Shown piece by piece: positions 26,199 through 33,746 of a stretch of DNA of 64,000 nt (positions within the stretch are counted from its first letter, which is position 1; each line of letters starts with the position of its first letter). The notes under the pieces were generated by a model. The model made no database searches, was not told the origin of the DNA, and worked only from the letters and a program-made list of their open reading frames with translations. Both the position numbers and the translations under genes were made by a program. This DNA is from Candidatus Woesebacteria bacterium RIFCSPHIGHO2_01_FULL_44_10 (GTDB taxonomy: Bacteria > Patescibacteriota > Microgenomatia > UBA8517), in assembly GCA_001792465.1 (NCBI GenBank), contig MGGO01000031.1, positions 1-64,000 of the forward strand, read 5' to 3'.

Positions 26199-26704
26199 AC
26201 TTTCAAGATTCTATTATAAAACTCATACTTTGCTCTTTGATAGTCCTTGTAATTTTTTCCATCAAAAGACAATTTCAAATCTTCATACTCTTTTAATAAT
26301 TTGTTGTTAGATCTTAGAATTTCATAGACTTTGATTTGCCTATCTGGAGGTTCTGTCAAATAAACTTCTATCTCGTAACCGTCCTTATTAAATTTCCATT
26401 CAACGAAGGACTTTTTGACATATCTCCCTTGTTTATTAACTTCTCCAAAAAGCTTTTCAAAAGTTGGCAAATACTTATCAAAGTCTTCCATGTTGGCAAG
26501 GGCATAAATATCAATGTCTTTTTGCCCTGATATTTCTAGAGCCACAGACCCCATGAACAGCACTTTAAGATTAGAAAATGATTTTTTTATCTGTTTAACA
26601 ATTGCTTCTCCTAATTTTTTGCCTTTTGAGTTAAATGGATGTATCGAGACTTTTCTATTAGGATCAATTTTTGATAAATAATCATTTTCTTCTTTGGTAA
26701 GCAT
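26195..26704 (-). CDS. GrpB-like nucleotidyltransferase-fold protein (first copy)
   Basis: Start set at the ATG at 26704, which matches the start of its paralogue at 44761. Earlier in-frame codons would run into the divergent Nudix gene. 169 residues. It has the nucleotidyltransferase pattern FMGSVALEISGQKDIDIYAL and the GrpB-type tail LLKEYEDLK ... YKDYQRAKYEFY. The catalytic role of GrpB proteins is not well known. It probably works with the coupled Nudix hydrolase in nucleotide metabolism. Confidence 0.65.
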   Translation of the reverse strand: MLTKEENDYLSKIDPNRKVSIHPFNSKGKKLGEAIVKQIKKSFSNLKVLFMGSVALEISGQKDIDIYALANMEDFDKYLPTFEKLFGEVNKQGRYVKKSFVEWKFNKDGYEIEVYLTEPPDRQIKVYEILRSNNKLLKEYEDLKLSFDGKNYKDYQRAKYEFYNRILKV

Positions 26705-26728
26705 GTTTTGATTATATCGCACAACTGG

Positions 26729-26734
26729 TAAAAT
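26729..26734 (+). promoter_or_regulatory. -10 box of the Nudix gene at 26741
   Basis: TAAAAT ends 6 nt before the ATG. The short space to the divergent GrpB-like gene (36 bp) must hold both promoters. Confidence 0.45.
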
Positions 26735-26740
26735 TGGATC

Positions 26741-27157
26741 ATGGCTAGAACTGGTACTCGCGCGGTTGCAATAATTATCAAAGATAATAAAGTTGCCTTG
26801 ATTCATCGTAAAAAAGAAGGAAGAGACTACTGGGTATTCCCTGGTGGTGGCGTAGAAAAAGGAGAAACCCCTGAAAAGGCAGTTATCAGAGAAGTGCAAG
26901 AGGAGTTGAGTTTGACAGGTAAGGTGGAAAGACTACTTTTTTCGGTAGAAAGTTACCCCAATGGCAATAAAGATCCATATTTTTTGTGCAGCGTTGGAAG
27001 CGAAGAAATTGAGTTGGGTGGACCAGAAAAGCAGCGACACTCAAAAGAGAATTGGTACGCCCCGCAGTGGGTTGAATTTGAAAAGGTTGGTAGCTTAAAT
27101 TTATTACCCGAGACGGCTAAAGAACAATTTTTAGAAAAAGTTAGATCTGAGTTATAA
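26741..27157 (+). CDS. Nudix hydrolase
   Basis: 138 residues with a full Nudix box (GGGVEKGE-x7-REVQEELS). The N-terminus (RTGTRAVAIIIKDNKVALI) is of the MutT/ADP-ribose pyrophosphatase general type. It stands divergent to the Nudix/GrpB pair. In the second cassette at 44.8 kb the equivalent position holds an ITPase-Nudix fusion. It is followed by a dispersed repeat. Confidence 0.85.
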   Translation: MARTGTRAVAIIIKDNKVALIHRKKEGRDYWVFPGGGVEKGETPEKAVIREVQEELSLTGKVERLLFSVESYPNGNKDPYFLCSVGSEEIELGGPEKQRHSKENWYAPQWVEFEKVGSLNLLPETAKEQFLEKVRSEL

Positions 27158-27228
27158 TCACATTTAGGTTGATTTTGTAAAGTTATATCTCAAATTATAA
27201 CTATACCAAACCACATCAGGTATAGCAG

Positions 27229-27338
27229 CTGAGACAAATCCCTTTTTATACTGTCTCATTTGTCTCGTTTGGCCTCGTTTGTGATACACTTGAAGGAAGC
27301 AGCTATGGGATCGAAAGGTTCCAGACCGACATGCTCAG
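27229..27338 (+). repeat. Dispersed cassette-boundary repeat, copy A
   Basis: Shares ordered blocks with 41544-41678 and 46024-46181: GAGACA, then CCTTTTTATACTGTCTCATT, a Thr-codon-like TTTGTCTC stretch, GTGATACACTTG, and CCAGACC..GCTCAG. All three sit beside small nucleotide-metabolism or acetyltransferase genes. A 7-bp hairpin CTATACC/GGTATAG (27201-27225) lies just before this copy. GAAAGGTT (27313-27320) and AACCTTTC (27381-27388) could close a 76-nt stem-loop that reaches into the neighbouring 123-bp repeat. Confidence 0.6.
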
Positions 27339-27458
27339 CCAAACAGGGCACCCCAGCGACCGAGATGCCTCGAGAAGCCCAACCTTTCCTTCTAAACCGC
27401 TAGTTTTTCTTCCAAACATTCGGACGGTACGCTCGTAATTCGGATATTAGCCTTGAAA
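27336..27458 (+). repeat. 123-bp imperfect direct repeat, right copy
   Basis: Counterpart of 4428-4550. It starts CAGCCA and ends GCCTTGAAA at the same length, in the same orientation. Unlike the left copy it is not attached to a recognisable tRNA. It lies between dispersed repeat copy A and the IS left end. Confidence 0.55.
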
Positions 27459-27545
27459 TAAGTCTCTGGTTAAGTGGACAGGTACCCCTTAAAATGCAAG
27501 AAGTTTCTATATAATTAGAAGCTTATTTTAAGGAGGTGATTTATT

Positions 27546-27803
27546 TTGAAACCTGTTATTGCCAAAGAAGTCAAAGAGGAAATATTGGCTAAAGTTAAGG
27601 CCGGTGAACCAGCCGCTTCAGTTGCCCAGAAATTCGGAATCTCGGTCAAAACGATATATGGCTGGTTAAGATGGAATACCATTAAAGGAGTAAGTTGGCT
27701 AGATTATGCCAAGTTAAAGAGAGAAAATCAGCAACTAAAAGAGATTATTGGGGTATTGTCCCTTGAGGTTGCAAAGTCAAAAAAAAAGACAGGTAGGGCG
27801 TGA
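27546..27803 (+). CDS. IS3-like transposase OrfA
   Basis: 85 residues from a TTG start preceded by a strong AAGGAGGTGA site. Helix-turn-helix (VAQKFGISVKTIYGWLRWN) followed by a leucine-zipper-like helix, as in OrfA proteins that bind the IS ends. An A9 run at 27779-27787 near the 3' end is a possible slippery site. Confidence 0.8.
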   Translation: MKPVIAKEVKEEILAKVKAGEPAASVAQKFGISVKTIYGWLRWNTIKGVSWLDYAKLKRENQQLKEIIGVLSLEVAKSKKKTGRA

Positions 27804-28620
27804 GCTTGAAGCTAAACTGCCTGGAATCTCCAAACCCCTTATCTCCCGAACTCTTGGGATTGGAGAAAGAAATCTTTACAACCAAAATACTAGACAAAAA
27901 GAGGCTGATCTGGCCCTAAAAGACCAGATACTCAAGGTTTTGGAACTAAACCCAAGTTATGGTCACAGAAGAGTCGCTTTAGCCTTGGGGATTGGCAAGA
28001 AAAGGACAAGAAGAGTTATGAGGCTGTTTGGTATCAAGCCTTACAAAAGAAAAGCTAGATGGACCAAAAAGAAGGATTATGGCAATCCACCCTCAGGAAT
28101 TCCGAACCTTATCAAAGGTTCCTGCCCAGTTAAACCCAATGTTTATTTTGCCGGAGATTTTACAAGGCTAATTTGGAATCAAAAGATTATCCATCTGGCC
28201 ACTTTTATTGATTTATTTACCCGGGAAATTGTGGGCTGGTCAGTTTCCATTAGGCACACATCAGAATTTGTAATTGAAGCATTTTTAGATGCAGTGAGGA
28301 ATGCGGGTTTACCTCTAATTGTCCATACCGATCAGGGAAGCGAATACAACTCAAAAGAATACACAAAGTTTATGGAAAGCCTGGGAGTTAAGGTAAGTAT
28401 GTCTGCTAAAGCCAGCCCTTGGGAAAATGGCTACCAAGAATCTTTCTATGACAACTTTAAAACTGATCTAGGAGCAGAATTTGAAAGGTTTGAGACCATC
28501 GGAGAGTTTGTCGAGGCTCTCCATTCAACAATTAACTATTACAACAACCGAAGGATTCACACCAAACTTAAAACATCTCCTCTCAAATTCAAGCTAGAAT
28601 TTCTATCCCGTAATATGTAG
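27748..28620 (+). CDS. IS3-like transposase OrfB (integrase core)
   Basis: 290 residues in a frame one base later than OrfA, opened here at a TTG. Domains: HTH_21-like region (NPSYGHRRVALALGIGKKR), then an rve integrase with the DDE residues in AGDFTRLIW, HTDQGSEY and NGYQESFYDNFK. OrfB might be made by slippage on the A9 run or by its own start; the offset (+1) is not the usual -1 of the family. The ORF looks intact. Confidence 0.85.
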   Translation: MGYCPLRLQSQKKRQVGRELEAKLPGISKPLISRTLGIGERNLYNQNTRQKEADLALKDQILKVLELNPSYGHRRVALALGIGKKRTRRVMRLFGIKPYKRKARWTKKKDYGNPPSGIPNLIKGSCPVKPNVYFAGDFTRLIWNQKIIHLATFIDLFTREIVGWSVSIRHTSEFVIEAFLDAVRNAGLPLIVHTDQGSEYNSKEYTKFMESLGVKVSMSAKASPWENGYQESFYDNFKTDLGAEFERFETIGEFVEALHSTINYYNNRRIHTKLKTSPLKFKLEFLSRNM

Positions 28621-28652
28621 AAAGTTTTTGCAAAAAAGGGGTACTTGACACA

Positions 28653-29137
28653 CGCGAGTTATCGGGAAAGATATAAAGAGTTTTTGAAAATTGACTTTCC
28701 TCATATTCCGTATCCAAAAGATAAAAATAGCTTTAAGAAATTGGTTGCATTAGGTACAGAATTACGCTTGCTACATTTGCTTGAATCTCCGAAAGTAAAC
28801 CAATTTATAACAACTTATCCTGTTGCTGGATCCAATGTAGTTGAAAAACCAAACTACAAAGATGGCAAAGTATTTATTAATGAAAGCCAATATTTCGGAA
28901 GTGTTCCAGAAGTTGCATGGAACTTCTGGATTGGCGGTTACCAGCCAGCTCAAAAATGGCTTAAAGACAGAAAAGACAGAACTCTTACCAATGAAGACAT
29001 TGAACATTATCAGAAGATGATTGTGGCGTTGGTGGAGACAGAAAGAATTATGAAAGAGATAGACAAAATTCCAAATGGTTTATAAGCTGTATGACCTCGC
29101 ACCGGAAGAAATTGCGATTATGGAGGGTAAAGATTAG
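28653..29137 (+). pseudogene. C-terminal remnant of a type ISP-like restriction-modification enzyme
   Basis: Directly after the IS end an open frame reads ASYRERYKEFLKIDFPHIPYP, INESQYFGSVPEVAWNFWIGGYQPAQKWLKDRK and HYQKMIVALVETERIM, typical of the specificity region of single-chain (LlaBIII-like) restriction-methylation enzymes. A second frame (29075-29137) carries the family's usual tail, YKLYDLAPEEIAI. The methyltransferase and nuclease parts are missing, so the gene is dead, probably through IS insertion and a deletion on its left side. Confidence 0.65.
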
Positions 29138-30141
29138 TTTCTCTCGGTATATTTATGGTTGTCGCTGAACCTTTTACAATCTCGACTTGCCTCATCTTTT
29201 TTAACCCCTACTTGCATCAGAGGATGAACTAACATCTTTTCTGCGAATTTCCCAAGCTTGACCCCCTGCGTTTTCGACACTGACTTTGCAAAGCTTATTT
29301 TCCCTTGTATTTTGCAGTAGTCATTGGAGGGAATGTATCCTTTCAATGACGCTGTTTCTAAAATTAAATTTCGTATCTGCTGGATGTGCCCCCTGCCAAT
29401 TGAAAGCTTTCTGTTAACTGGTATACCTGTGACTTTTTGACTATAGTTTGAAGTTATCACTTTCACCTTTCGTTTTCTGACTGCATAGCCGTGCTTGACT
29501 AGTATTTTGATGATAGGTTCTATTGAGTCGGTAATACTCTTTTTACTGCCTGAAACGGTGATGTCATCAATAAAAATGGTAATGTCTAGACCCGCGCTGT
29601 CGGCTACGGCTTTTATCTCTCCAAATACGGGTGCGAGTGCAAAGTTGCAAAGCAAAGGACTTGTTGGTGCACCCTGGGGCAGTCTGTGTTGAAATGTAGT
29701 TAACTTGGTGAGTAGGTTTGCAGTCTTGTACCCGCAGCCAAAATGGTCAATCCACACTTGGTTTATCTGATGATAATTCGTGCTGGGAAAACAGTTTTTT
29801 ATATCGATGACCCCTATACATTCCTTTCCTATATGAATTTTCGCATTTTCGACAATTGACCTACCAGATATTCCTCCCGTCATACCATCAGGCAGTCGGC
29901 GAATATTTCGATTGAGAATATTTTTAAGTATCCGTTTTTGGAGCGTCTTCAATGGGTGTTGGGGGTTATCTATATGCCGCCACTTGTCTGTACCTTTTTT
30001 GTGGATATCAAAAGGTTGATAGTAACTACCAGCAGAGGTTGCGATTTTTTGCAACCTATCTCTTTTCGTGCCCAACAAGTATTCAAGGTATGAAAGCGAA
30101 ACCAGTGGACGCAATTCTGGGGATTGTTTTTTTGTGCTCAC
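29134..30141 (-). CDS. Retron-type reverse transcriptase
   Basis: 335 residues from a GTG at 30141 that shares a base with the upstream TAG. RT motifs: LPQGAPTSPLLCN (motif 4), FIDDITVSG (catalytic, with FIDD instead of YADD) and a VTG motif in KVTGIPVN. An NAxxH-type element (ENAKIHIGK) is also present; together these are retron RT signatures. Retron RTs make msDNA from an adjacent ncRNA, usually as a phage-defence part. It is third in a small operon after an XRE regulator, and the region upstream is rich in hairpins. Confidence 0.82.
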   Translation of the reverse strand: MSTKKQSPELRPLVSLSYLEYLLGTKRDRLQKIATSAGSYYQPFDIHKKGTDKWRHIDNPQHPLKTLQKRILKNILNRNIRRLPDGMTGGISGRSIVENAKIHIGKECIGVIDIKNCFPSTNYHQINQVWIDHFGCGYKTANLLTKLTTFQHRLPQGAPTSPLLCNFALAPVFGEIKAVADSAGLDITIFIDDITVSGSKKSITDSIEPIIKILVKHGYAVRKRKVKVITSNYSQKVTGIPVNRKLSIGRGHIQQIRNLILETASLKGYIPSNDYCKIQGKISFAKSVSKTQGVKLGKFAEKMLVHPLMQVGVKKDEASRDCKRFSDNHKYTERN

Positions 30142-30425
30142 TATTTGTTCTCTAATAAAACATTGAGCAGATTTTCGCCTATTTTATCTACACTTTTCTT
30201 ATCCGAATTTTTAAGAACTTTTTTTTCAGAGGAGAGGAGGACCAGAAGATAAAATGGAACATCCAGCTTTTTGGCAATTTTTTCCAATACATCAATGCTG
30301 GGTGTCCTATCACCTTTCTCTATCCTTGACAAATAGCTATTATCCACGTTGAGAGCCTTAGCAAGGTCTTTTTGTGTTACACCTTTGGCAGCTCTAATGG
30401 TTTTTATTGCTTTTCCGTATTTCAT
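30141..30425 (-). CDS. XRE-family helix-turn-helix protein
   Basis: 94 residues. A classic Cro/CI-type HTH occupies residues 5-60 (VTQKDLAKALNVDNSYLSRIEKG), followed by a short helical tail. AAGGA lies before the ATG. It is translationally linked to the reverse transcriptase. It could repress the operon or be the accessory protein of an HTH-type retron. Confidence 0.85.
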   Translation of the reverse strand: MKYGKAIKTIRAAKGVTQKDLAKALNVDNSYLSRIEKGDRTPSIDVLEKIAKKLDVPFYLLVLLSSEKKVLKNSDKKSVDKIGENLLNVLLENK

Positions 30426-30487
30426 ATCATCCTTACATAAAAATCTGAGTTTCCTCCGGTTTTTATATAAGAAATTAAGGATGAAGT

Positions 30488-30682
30488 TTATCGCACTTTC
30501 TCCAAAAGTTTCTTACAAATTTTATTAACCGATTCTTTAGCCTTGCGGTGATTTCTCACGCTCAGCGAGTGGTTAAAATCCTTCAGAGCTTTTTTCAAAA
30601 ATCGCTCATCTTCTGATCCCAGCACTCCTGACTTAACAAGACTGTTGATAGAATCAACAATTTGTTGAAATCGTTTAGCCAT
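30488..30682 (-). CDS. Small basic protein upstream of the retron-type RT
   Basis: 64 residues, helical and basic (AKRFQQIVDSINSL, RNHRKAKESVNKICKKL). A strong AAGGAGGTG site precedes the ATG, and a pair of competing hairpins lies just upstream of that site. The family is not recognised. The position at the head of the HTH-RT operon suggests a linked role. Confidence 0.5.
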   Translation of the reverse strand: MAKRFQQIVDSINSLVKSGVLGSEDERFLKKALKDFNHSLSVRNHRKAKESVNKICKKLLEKVR

Positions 30683-30723
30683 AATATTTTCACCTCCTTA
30701 ATCTGTAGCTGGCTCCTCTTTAG

Positions 30724-30755
30724 AAAGAGGACTACGAGTGCCACTCGTCCTCTTT
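30724..30755 (-). promoter_or_regulatory. Competing hairpins before the small ORF (attenuator-like)
   Basis: AAAGAGGA (30724-30731) pairs with TCCTCTTT (30748-30755) around an inner CGAGT/ACTCG stem. A third element, TCCTCTTT at 30714-30721, is also complementary to 30724-30731, so on the transcript two mutually exclusive hairpins are possible. They lie about 15-20 nt before the Shine-Dalgarno site at 30692-30700. Confidence 0.4.
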
Positions 30756-30880
30756 ATGAAAGTGTTGGGATCTCCTTAATTCTTAAGGTGCCGTTAAGTT
30801 AAAGTATCAGCAGGATAGACGCGTGCAACGAAACATTGCATATCACGTTGTCCATTCATGCTCAAATACTCGCCCCGGCC

Positions 30881-30907
30881 AAAAAGCAGAGCAAATTATT
30901 ACTCTGC
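30881..30907 (-). terminator. Hairpin with U-run, minus strand
   Basis: On the minus strand GCAGAG and CTCTGC (6 bp) enclose a 10-nt loop and are followed by TTTTT. It looks like an intrinsic terminator inside the leader of the RT operon, so it may end a small RNA started near 31050. Confidence 0.5.
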
Positions 30908-31116
30908 GACCTTCCTTTCGGAAAATCATCAGTAGCTCGTTTGAGCTGAGCCAGTCGAAACTGACTTGTTAGGTACGATATGGCGTAAGGTGAAAAATTA
31001 ATGTGCTAAGGCGGCATCCGCCGTCAGAAAGAATATAACAGCTCGTGTTCACTTTGTCAAATAGTTGTACTGATAGACAATTTTAGCCTGACGTGTTATC
31101 ATCCAATTACTTCCCT

Positions 31117-31887
31117 ATGACCAATCAAATGGCAGAAAAAATGAATAAATACGGACAAAGAGGAGAGAAGTACCGATACATGCCTGGTTCAAAGAAGCCG
31201 TTTAGTTTGAGCCGCAGCAAAATTGATCTCTTTTTAGAGTGTCCGCGCTGTTTTTATCTTGACAGAAGGGTTGGTCTGGGTAGGCCAGGCATGCCAGGCT
31301 GGCCTTTGAATAGTGCTGTGGATGAGCTTTTGAAAAAAGAGTTTGATCTGCTTCGAAAAAATGGCGAGGCACACGCTATTATGGAAAAGTACAAAATTGA
31401 CGCTGTTCCCTTTCAACACCCGGATATTGATACCTGGCGAGCAAACTTTACCGGCAGGCGTTTTCTTCACAAGCCCACCAACCTAGAAGTCTTTGGAGCC
31501 GTCGATGATATTTGGGTTAACAGAAAAGGAGAGCTCATTATTGTTGATTACAAAGCAACCTCTACCAGTAAAGAGATTTCCCTTGACGATGAGTATAAGG
31601 AAGGCTACAAAAAACAAATTGAAATTTACCAGTGGATTTACAGGCAAAACGGACACAAGGTGAGTGACACTGGCTACATAGTATATGCCAATGGGATAAA
31701 AGACCGGGACAAGTTTGATGGAATCTTGGAGTTTGAGATGAGCCTTCACCCGCACAAAGGTGATGATTCTTGGGTTGAGCCAACTATTTACGAAATGAAA
31801 AAGTGTCTAGATTCAGACAAAATTCCCGATCCCAATCCAAATTGTGAATTTTGCAAATATCGGGAATTAATCAGAAAAGAAGAATGA
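31117..31887 (+). CDS. PD-(D/E)XK nuclease, Cas4/AddB-like
   Basis: Start set at the ATG at 31117 (256 residues); a GTG 24 nt earlier is possible. Motifs: SRSKIDLFLECPRCFY, GAVDDIWVNRKGELIIVDYKATS (catalytic D and D-x-K) and QIEIYQWIY. The Cys residues in CPRC and the closing CEFCKYR fit the iron-sulfur cluster of Cas4/AddB exonucleases. No CRISPR array or cas1/cas2 is nearby, so a general recombination or repair role is more likely. Confidence 0.8.
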   Translation: MTNQMAEKMNKYGQRGEKYRYMPGSKKPFSLSRSKIDLFLECPRCFYLDRRVGLGRPGMPGWPLNSAVDELLKKEFDLLRKNGEAHAIMEKYKIDAVPFQHPDIDTWRANFTGRRFLHKPTNLEVFGAVDDIWVNRKGELIIVDYKATSTSKEISLDDEYKEGYKKQIEIYQWIYRQNGHKVSDTGYIVYANGIKDRDKFDGILEFEMSLHPHKGDDSWVEPTIYEMKKCLDSDKIPDPNPNCEFCKYRELIRKEE

Positions 31888-31938
31888 TGAAACAAAATGA
31901 GTTAAAATATTTGTTATGTCGGAAATAGACAAGAATAA

Positions 31939-32472
31939 ATGAAAATAAATAAAAACCCTGAAGATAATTACAAAATTGAAGAGGCAATTAAATTTTTAGT
32001 CCTTTCAGTAGAAAAAACTGGGACAAATCCAAAACCAGTTATAACCCACTCTATTAGGGTTGCTTTTCGATTGGATTTCTATGGTTATGGCATGGATGTT
32101 ATTTTGGCAGCACTCCTTCATGATTTACTTGAGGATACTGTGACTTCTTTAGAAGAAATCGAAGATAAATTTGGGAAGACGGTTTCGGAGTTGGTATCGG
32201 CCAGCACTTTTAACAAAGAAATTGAGGATAAGGAAGAGAGATACAAAACAAGCTTTGATAAAGCTTTGCAATCCGGTAGGAATGCTCTGGTAATACGAGC
32301 CGCCGACTTACTTGATAATAGTTTCTATTACTCTTTGGTTGACGATCAAAAAGTTTATAATCATTTGCTCGGAAAGTTATCCTACTTTCTAAAAACAGCC
32401 AAAAATAAAATAGGTAAGGAAAAAATATATAAGGATTTGGATGGTAGATTGAAGATACTTAAGAAAAAATGA
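31939..32472 (+). CDS. HD-domain phosphohydrolase (RelA/SpoT hydrolase-like)
   Basis: 177 residues. HSIRVAF and ALLHDLLEDT give the H...HD metal site, and RAADLLDN supplies the distal Asp, as in the (p)ppGpp hydrolase domain (MESH1-like). It would cleave a nucleotide pyrophosphate. A leaderless 8-codon ORF (31916-31942, after TAAAAT at 31903) ends across its ATG, so translation may be coupled. metK starts inside its stop codon. Confidence 0.75.
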   Translation: MKINKNPEDNYKIEEAIKFLVLSVEKTGTNPKPVITHSIRVAFRLDFYGYGMDVILAALLHDLLEDTVTSLEEIEDKFGKTVSELVSASTFNKEIEDKEERYKTSFDKALQSGRNALVIRAADLLDNSFYYSLVDDQKVYNHLLGKLSYFLKTAKNKIGKEKIYKDLDGRLKILKKK

Positions 32473-33692
32473 AAATTCTTTACACAAATAACATAAAATT
32501 CCCGGGGGATAGTCCTTTTGAAGTAGTAGAAAGGAAAGGAATTGGTCATCCAGATACAGTCGCAGATGCGGTTGCCGAAAGAATTTCTGTGGATTATTCA
32601 AAATATTGCATTGAACACTTTGGTGCAATTTTACACCACAATGTTGATAAATTTGCCGCCCTTGGAGGTCTTGTAAATGTTGATTGGGGTAAGGCAGAAA
32701 TGACCAAGCCTGTGCGGGCTTTGGTAAATGGGCGCATAAGTGGATCCTTCAATAAAAACACAATTCCTCTCAAAGAAATCTATAAAAAGGCTATTAAAGA
32801 TCAGCTTGCGATTGCGCTACCTTCTCTGAACACAGACAAATCATTAGAAATAATTGATCACTTTACAACTTATTCGAAAAACCCGCGTTGGTTTAATCCC
32901 TTGAGTTTAGATGATCTTCCTGACCACTCAAATTTGTTTGCCAACGACACTTCCGCGGTCGTGAGTTATTGGCCATTGACAAAAAGTGAGCAACTTGTAT
33001 TGAAACTGGAAGGATATTTCTATGATAAAAATCAAAAACCCAAATTCAAAAACTTCGGTCAAGATATAAAGGTTATGGTTGTGAGAAGAGAGAATAAATT
33101 TGATATTACTCTCTGTGTTCCCTTTTTCTCAAAATATCTCGATGGTCCGGATTCATATTGGACTAAGTTACATGAACTCGAGTCTAAACTTACGAAGTAT
33201 GCAAGAAGTCTTTTGGATATTGCAGCCACAATTGATCTTAAAGTAAATCCTCATGATCAAAGAAAAAAGGGCAGCATTGATGCCAAATCCTTTTACTTCG
33301 TAGCAGCCGGAGGAGCTTTGGACTATGGTGAAGAAGGAGTCGTGGGTCGCGGGAATAATCGCTTAGGCATAATTCCATCGTTCAGACCATATACCATGGA
33401 GGCAGCTTGTGGCAAAAATCCCGTTTATCATGTGGGAAAAGTATTGGGGCTTGTGTCAGATGTACTAGCAAAGGAAATAGCAAAGAAATGCAAATGCAAC
33501 GTAGAAGTTTGGATTATTACCAGGAATGCAGATCCCCTGTTTGAGCCTAATAATATAATAATAAATACATCTGAAAAGGTAGATAAACAGAAAATTGAGG
33601 GGGTTGTAAAGTCGATTCTTTCCCAAAGAGATTGGACAGATAAAATAATTCGTGAGGGAGTCATTATCCCTAAAACCGGAAACATGTATTAA
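32469..33692 (+). CDS. metK: Archaeal-type S-adenosylmethionine synthetase
   Basis: 407 residues. It matches the archaeal family (PF01941) and not bacterial Met[20 protein letters not shown] near residue 18, [11 protein letters not shown], and the glycine-rich [16 protein letters not shown] near 278. It makes SAM from Met and ATP. SAM is consumed by SpeD, the BpsA-like enzyme, QueE and the rRNA methyltransferase of the first island, which gives a plausible metabolic link across the intervening mobile DNA. Confidence 0.9.
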   Translation: MKILYTNNIKFPGDSPFEVVERKGIGHPDTVADAVAERISVDYSKYCIEHFGAILHHNVDKFAALGGLVNVDWGKAEMTKPVRALVNGRISGSFNKNTIPLKEIYKKAIKDQLAIALPSLNTDKSLEIIDHFTTYSKNPRWFNPLSLDDLPDHSNLFANDTSAVVSYWPLTKSEQLVLKLEGYFYDKNQKPKFKNFGQDIKVMVVRRENKFDITLCVPFFSKYLDGPDSYWTKLHELESKLTKYARSLLDIAATIDLKVNPHDQRKKGSIDAKSFYFVAAGGALDYGEEGVVGRGNNRLGIIPSFRPYTMEAACGKNPVYHVGKVLGLVSDVLAKEIAKKCKCNVEVWIITRNADPLFEPNNIIINTSEKVDKQKIEGVVKSILSQRDWTDKIIREGVIIPKTGNMY

Positions 33693-33746
33693 ATCCTCCA
33701 CAGAATTTGATAATCACGCTCAATCGATGTATTATTGCCCTATAAT

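Larger units (their letters stand above)
27475..28652 (+). mobile_element. IS3-like insertion sequence
   Basis: About 1.18 kb with two overlapping ORFs and imperfect terminal inverted repeats sharing the core GTACCCCTT (left TGGACAGGTACCCCTT near 27475; right AAGGGGTACTTGACACA ending near 28652). No clear target-site duplication is seen. The right end runs directly into the C-terminal part of a restriction enzyme gene, while the matching left part is absent. Confidence 0.8.
30683..31092 (-). other. Structured 410-bp leader of the retron-type operon (possible msr/msd)
   Basis: No protein gene is seen. On the minus strand it can form several hairpins: GGCGG-ATG-CCGCC (near 31015), CAGT-TTCG-ACTG and AGCTC-AAAC-GAGCT (30930-30962), a GCAGAG/CTCTGC stem with a U-run (30881-30907) and a 13-bp bulged stem (30724-30755). 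Retron msr/msd RNAs lie directly upstream of the RT genes in the same sense, so this is the natural place for one, but no a1/a2 pair was proven. Confidence 0.4.

Noticed and set aside
27280..27345. SRP RNA or tRNA gene (GGAAGCAGC and GCTCAGCCA motifs)
   Set aside because: The GGAAGCAGC match is not kept in repeat copies B and C, and no cloverleaf or SRP helix 8 can be drawn around it. The similarity to the tRNA-Gln end is limited to the repeat.
31117..31887. Cas4 of a CRISPR-Cas system
   Set aside because: No repeat array, cas1 or cas2 is in the window; the stand-alone nuclease is better described as Cas4/AddB-like.
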